Part shown: positions 58,117 through 64,000 of the stretch, in pieces | How the letters are laid out: each line of letters opens with the position of its first letter | How positions within the stretch are numbered: position 1 is the stretch's first letter | Assembly (NCBI GenBank): GCA_002633005.1 | Contig: NMRA01000816.1 | Coordinates: 8,531-72,530, forward strand | Source: Phoronis australis | Taxonomy: Eukaryota; Phoronida; Phoronidae | Direction: 5' to 3' | Length of the DNA: 64,000 bases | Notes under the pieces: model-generated | What the model saw: only the letters and a program-made list of their open reading frames with translations | Database searches by the model: none | What the model was told of the DNA's origin: nothing | Program-made: the position numbers and the translations under genes

Positions 58117-58276
58117 ATTCTCCAATTAGAATTTTGGCCCCACCCCCCTCCTGTCAGTCATAATTTGTTCTGTTAACAAATTATGATGACTGATAGGAGG
58201 GGGGTGGGGGCAAAATTCTAATTGGAGAATGACTCCACCCCCCTCCTATCAGTCATTGTAATTTGTTCTGTTAACA
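58117..58276. repeat. Near-perfect 54-bp-arm hairpin plus a third direct arm
   Basis: attctccaattagaatttt...ccacccccctcctgtcagtc...aatttgtt (from 58117) is followed after about five bases by its near-exact complement ending at 58230. Then gactccacccccctcctatc...ctgttaacag repeats the first orientation to 58276. The G-run/C-run core is striking. Confidence 0.85.
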
Positions 58277-59439
58277 GGATAAGCCATCTTGTGAGGGAAA
58301 TGGTATTTTGTCCAGTACTTTTATTTTCTACATAGTAACGGTTGCTGAATGCAACATTTGAAATAGTAATTGATTTTTTAATTTAGCATTTTTTAGATTT
58401 TTCGCGGACACGTTTTTATGAGAACAGGGTGGTCTGGATTGCATATTTTTAGTTTTTATGTGGTGTTATGTTGCTTTAAATAATTTCATAACCATCCAAT
58501 AATTTTTTGAATGCTCAAATTGTTTGATTTTGGGACATACTTGTTGAAGTATCTGTATGGTGCCAGATGTTGATTTATCCACAAAGAAGTGAACTATTTG
58601 ATTGTACTTTATTTTATAAAAAATTAAAGATTGATTATTCGCTGTTTGCTGTATTAATAATTTATTATGTTGGCACGCAAAACTCTCATTTGTTTATGGT
58701 ATTGTTTCATTTATTTAAAATAATTTTAAAATTTTTAACTTATTGAAAACACGTCCGAGTACTTTCGCGACAATATCTTACTGGTGTGGGTTTTTCATTT
58801 TTAGGAAAAAAAATAGTTTTCTTGGGCACTTCAAATTGACTTTTATTAGAGAAAAAGGCAATTGCTGTTATTATAATTATATATATGTATATGTTTGCAT
58901 TTTTCAAAAACAATAAATAATGACCCACCCTAGTCGTCTTATCAGATCTCCAGACAAGAGCACCACTATTGGGAATAAATATGATCGTAACTTTAAAATT
59001 CCCCTGAACACATTTTTTGTGAAAAGCAATCGTAGGGAAACAATTCGTGTACTTTAATAGCAAGAACTGGAATCCTGTGTGACAATATATTAGAAAATGT
59101 AGGTTGTCTCTTTTACATATTCCTTATTGTCTGATGTGTACTACAGTACATGCCTTGCAATGATGCATGATGGGCCGAGTCAATCATGGGAGATAACTAT
59201 AGTTTATTGTCAGTGTGATGGTGGAGTTGGGCATTTAAGAAAAATATTTTTCAAAAATCCAAATGGTTCGAGTTATTTGTGATATAGCTTCACAGATCAG
59301 TGTCGCGTTTACTTTTTACCGAACATTCACCAGACTTGCACACAGAGAATAGTTTGAAATTAGGACTACAAGCAGACGATGTGAACAAGTTGCAAGTGCC
59401 CCCTTGTGGTGAAAAGTCATACTAGGAAACAACAATGCA

Positions 59440-62400
59440 ATTACAAGCAATCAGTTTTATTGTTTCCAAAAATGGATGTAACAAATAAATATTGTATATA
59501 AATTACATGTTCCATCAATAAGTTACCAGTTATTAGTACAGAAAACATGGATCTAAAAATTGCACACGATCAGTAAAAAACGTTAGCAGGCAATGCAGCG
59601 AACACAGAGGCTAGCTGTATCTCTGTGTGCTGTTAGTGTGACATACAATGGCCAAGTAGACAGAGACACTAGAACCAATATTTCTATTAGTAAGAAAAAT
59701 ATTAAACATCAGCAAACGCTACTTTGGTCAACAGAGGTCACTAGTAACAGATCGGACAACTTGCTGCTACTTTTGAGAAGAAAGCAAAACTACTGCAAAC
59801 AAAGATTACAAAAAATAACTATGCCTTTGGTCTCGACGATTATCGCAATGTCAAAACATTGTACAGAGATTTTTACTTATCAGAGACCACACAGGCGTAA
59901 TACAAGCAAGATGGACCACCAAACTGTCCCTTCAAAAATGATGAAGTGCAATTGACAACAATGCACAGCTAAAATTCTATGAACACACAAATGTAGACAG
60001 GAGAATACAACCACAAAATGCCCAATGACAAAAGAGGACTGGAATGCATATATTTCCCTCCAAGAGAACACAGTTTAAGTGGCATTCCCAATGATTACAA
60101 ACACTCCAAACACCTTTCTTTTGACATACAGGTGGATGCAGGTGGTGATATGTAACGAACAACACAGTGAAAATTCCATACAGAGGACAAGGTGACGTGC
60201 CAGTACATAGCAGATTTCTGCACAATACATATTTCATTCTGGCATCAAATATCACCAGAGATTGCAAAAGCCAGTAACTACCCAGTGAAATTGCAACCAC
60301 AGACTTGTGAGAAATACTGACATACTTCCAACTATATCCAGATCCCATGCTGGAACAATTTTCTATTGCTGGCCAGGTGGAATATGAAGTGGCACTTAGG
60401 CCTATTCACCCTTCAGTTATAATGCTGTATGCATGTATGTCTTATGACCTTTCACCCCGCATTTGACCTCAAGAGCAGACGAAAAATGACTAGATGCAAA
60501 CTGTAGCCACACACAACTTCTTTCATGTAGTTCCAATGTGTACCACAGGTCAAGATAATTGGGTCATAGTCAAGAGTCATACACAGATCACCACTGCTTT
60601 CAAAACTGATGACTCATTGTAACTTGCACATTGACAAAATTGTTTACAAGTTCTATCAAACCCAAGTCGAGAACTAAACACAGGCAAGTTAGAGCTTATT
60701 TCACCAGTCTGTACAGAAATTTCTGAAGCACTCAAACTTCATTTCCGTGTCTGTTTCCACACAAAATAACGAGACGTCTAATGTCTCGCTTTCTTCCCCT
60801 AGAGGGTCCTAAACCAAGAAACGTAGGTTGAACAGAAAAAAGGTAATACTCATAAAAACGTGCCTACATTTTGAGAACCAGTTTGATGCTTGTTATTCAG
60901 TGGAGAAAAATTCTCAAAATGCGGGCACCTTATACCGATTATTACCGAAAAACGGCTCCTGACACCAACGATGACAATGTTTGAAAAAGGAAACTATGAG
61001 CCAACACGTGACTTTTCAGTAATGAAAAGATGTCCAAAATAATGCAGCAAGATTGAAGCAAGCACACAAACAGTTCAGTTAAAAACAAGACCTCCATTCA
61101 TATACAACCAGCCAATAACTGCTTTGGGTACGTCTTAACATTGTATGGCACGTGATTAAAAAGTACACACAGATCAACAAATGTATTTGTTGCACTACAA
61201 AACACAAGATCGTTGCTCTTATGTTATAACCTGGTTCAATACAGCTTTTCTGTCCAAATGACCAAATAATAATAATTATAACAATGTGTTCACCAAACAC
61301 TGCGAGAACAGGAATTGCACGGGAATGTCACAAAGAGATTTACGTTGAACATAACACTTCCAACTAGCTACTTCTTAACATTTTGTACCAGTGTACAAAC
61401 CACATCCTTCTTAGCATAGAGCACCAATTACTTTGAGGTCTACAAGTGATCACGTTAAAGCAACACAAAATGTTAGTTTCACACATAAAATACAAAAACA
61501 CATTGCAGTGACAGAAAGTCATAGAAACAATCAAACAAAATCATTTCTCGTCAAAAACTAGCAAACTATGGCAGTTCCTCACTTATTTTGCACACAATAT
61601 GGCTGACAAGAGAGTGAAATTCTAGTTGTTACATTACCCCACAAAAGTAAAGATTAATAACATTTTGTTCCATAACAACCATGACTTTCAGTGTGCCTAT
61701 GTCACAAAACAACATTTTATGAAGTTCCCATCTTTAAAAGGGTGATCAGCCATTGAAAAACATAAAAATGGCCCATTTTTCTCAAACATTCCACTTCCAC
61801 CAAGTTGGTCAAAAGTGGTGCGTATCGGCAACACACCCGTATTTCACGAGCATGTTCGTGACTGTATTGATGCACAACAGAAAAATGGCTGCCACTGTGA
61901 GGAACTTTTCAGACTTATGGGAGTAAACATAATCCAAAAAAAAATATATTCACCCTTAACATAACTCCCACAAATGACTGGCAAGTGACTAGTTTTATCG
62001 ATCGGGCTCTAAATAACACAGCTTCATCAACTTATGTCTTCATCAAAATTCTTTGTTGGGCATTCAACTTATCTATTCACAACAGTACTCGTCTCTTTTG
62101 CAATTAATAAAAATCTCACACCAGATGGCGCCCTGAATAATTACATCTGCCAAATAATGACATTCCACCATTTTTGCCGACGCATCATGTGCAACTCATC
62201 AAACCTTATCGGCTACTTGTCGGAATAGATAGACGGACAAATTGAAGAGAAAACTGCTATTTTAGAATAACAGAAAAGGCAGATCAAACAGCCCATCAGA
62301 TTTTTAACCATACTTCATGATCTGTGACACACCCTGAATACAACGATTATCAAATTTTGATGAGAAATTGTCAATTTTTGACGAGAAATCCATCACCATC

Positions 62401-62466
62401 ACCATGCAATGCATTACAGCTGAACACAAAATTTCACAATAAATATGAGACGTTGCAACGCTACAA
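59440..62466 (-). other. Probable 3' UTR of the MYND-finger gene
   Basis: Downstream (minus strand) of the stop codon at 62467 there is no other gene for 3 kb, and AATAAA reads on the minus strand at 59461-59456. A long 3' UTR ending near 59440 is plausible. It contains one 105-bp self-complementary element (60842-60946). Open frames on both strands, up to 123 codons, carry no motif. Confidence 0.4.
60842..60946. mobile_element. 105-bp self-complementary MITE-like element, copy 3
   Basis: Outer ends ggtaatactcataaaaacgtgcc and the complement of ggcaccttataccgattatt pair, as do the inner ttttgagaaccagttt and ttctcaaaat (some pairs lost on the right). Same family as 10895 and 12002. Confidence 0.75.
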
Positions 62467-63858
<1,392 letters not shown>

Positions 63859-64000
63859 CTGGAACAATAAAACAGGGGTATTATGGCTTTATCGTCAGGC
63901 ATGGACGATTTTGACCAGAACTCATGACAAAAATCGGTTAAGTCTAACAGTTACGAAAAACAACACTCCATACAATGGTGTATTATTATGACCCCCAATT
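63859..64000. other. Intron of the MYND gene running off the window
   Basis: Starts with the splice acceptor for the exon at 63858 (minus strand). No further exon is seen before the edge. Confidence 0.5.

Larger units (their letters stand above)
55950..59439. other. EXD3 3' UTR and convergent intergenic DNA
   Basis: No gene recognised on either strand. Candidate polyadenylation signals on the plus strand are far from the stop codon (attaaa near 58623, aataaa near 58912), so the UTR end is not clear. The region holds a 246-bp inverted-repeat element (56874-57119) and a long hairpin (58117-58276). Confidence 0.4.

Noticed and set aside
59593-60348. Open frames of 120 and 123 codons
   Set aside because: AT-rich, no domain, opposite strands, and inside the probable 3' UTR of the MYND gene.

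Overview
The window is metazoan nuclear DNA. Every recognisable protein is split into small exons with GT/AG splice sites and intron phases that fit together, and the introns and flanks are full of short palindromic or terminal-inverted-repeat elements and minisatellites. The proteins are close in length and domain order to vertebrate orthologues (MVB12, DSN1, DPM2, EXD3). The genes are compact, and duplications with allele-like differences sit at single-N joins. I infer an invertebrate deuterostome with high heterozygosity, such as a lancelet. That species guess is weak.

Layout. (1) 2733-3941 (+): a single-pass leucine-rich-repeat membrane protein with a Ser/Thr-rich stalk and a PPxY tail. 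(2) 11161-19468 (-): a 10-exon ESCRT-I subunit MVB12 gene (MABP domain, Pro/Gln linker, UMA domain), reconstructed in frame to 305 residues, with a 3' UTR probably reaching about 9060. (3) 21611-31926 (+): the kinetochore protein DSN1, 11 exons seen, one junction unresolved; it lies head-to-head with MVB12. (4) 33459-34778 (-): DPM2, the small membrane subunit of dolichol-phosphate-mannose synthase, complete except for the exon with the start codon; it lies tail-to-tail with DSN1. (5) 39853-55949 (+): EXD3/Mut-7, a 14-exon DEDDy 3'-5' exonuclease with a Mut7-C zinc/PIN-like domain, reconstructed in frame to 863 residues. (6) 62467-63858 (-): the last three exons of a MYND zinc-finger gene that continues past the right edge; its 3' UTR probably reaches about 59450 and faces EXD3. 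Fragments: a THAP domain inside an EXD3 intron (49414-49733), cut by an N, and a CCHC knuckle followed by a degenerate RING on the minus strand (38500-38797). No operon or shared pathway links the neighbours; these are separate housekeeping genes.

The non-coding part is the more unusual. It holds three copies of a 105-bp self-complementary element, a foldback family in four places, two elements with 6-bp direct repeats at their edges, a 65-nt perfect palindrome in an MVB12 intron, and several minisatellites. The most interesting is at 47111-47480. There the end of an EXD3 exon with its splice donor has been amplified, so that several repeat units look like complete 15-nt in-frame microexons. 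Three of the four N characters are flanked by duplications. At the two large ones the left copy ends in an inserted sequence, which suggests that heterozygous insertions broke the assembly.
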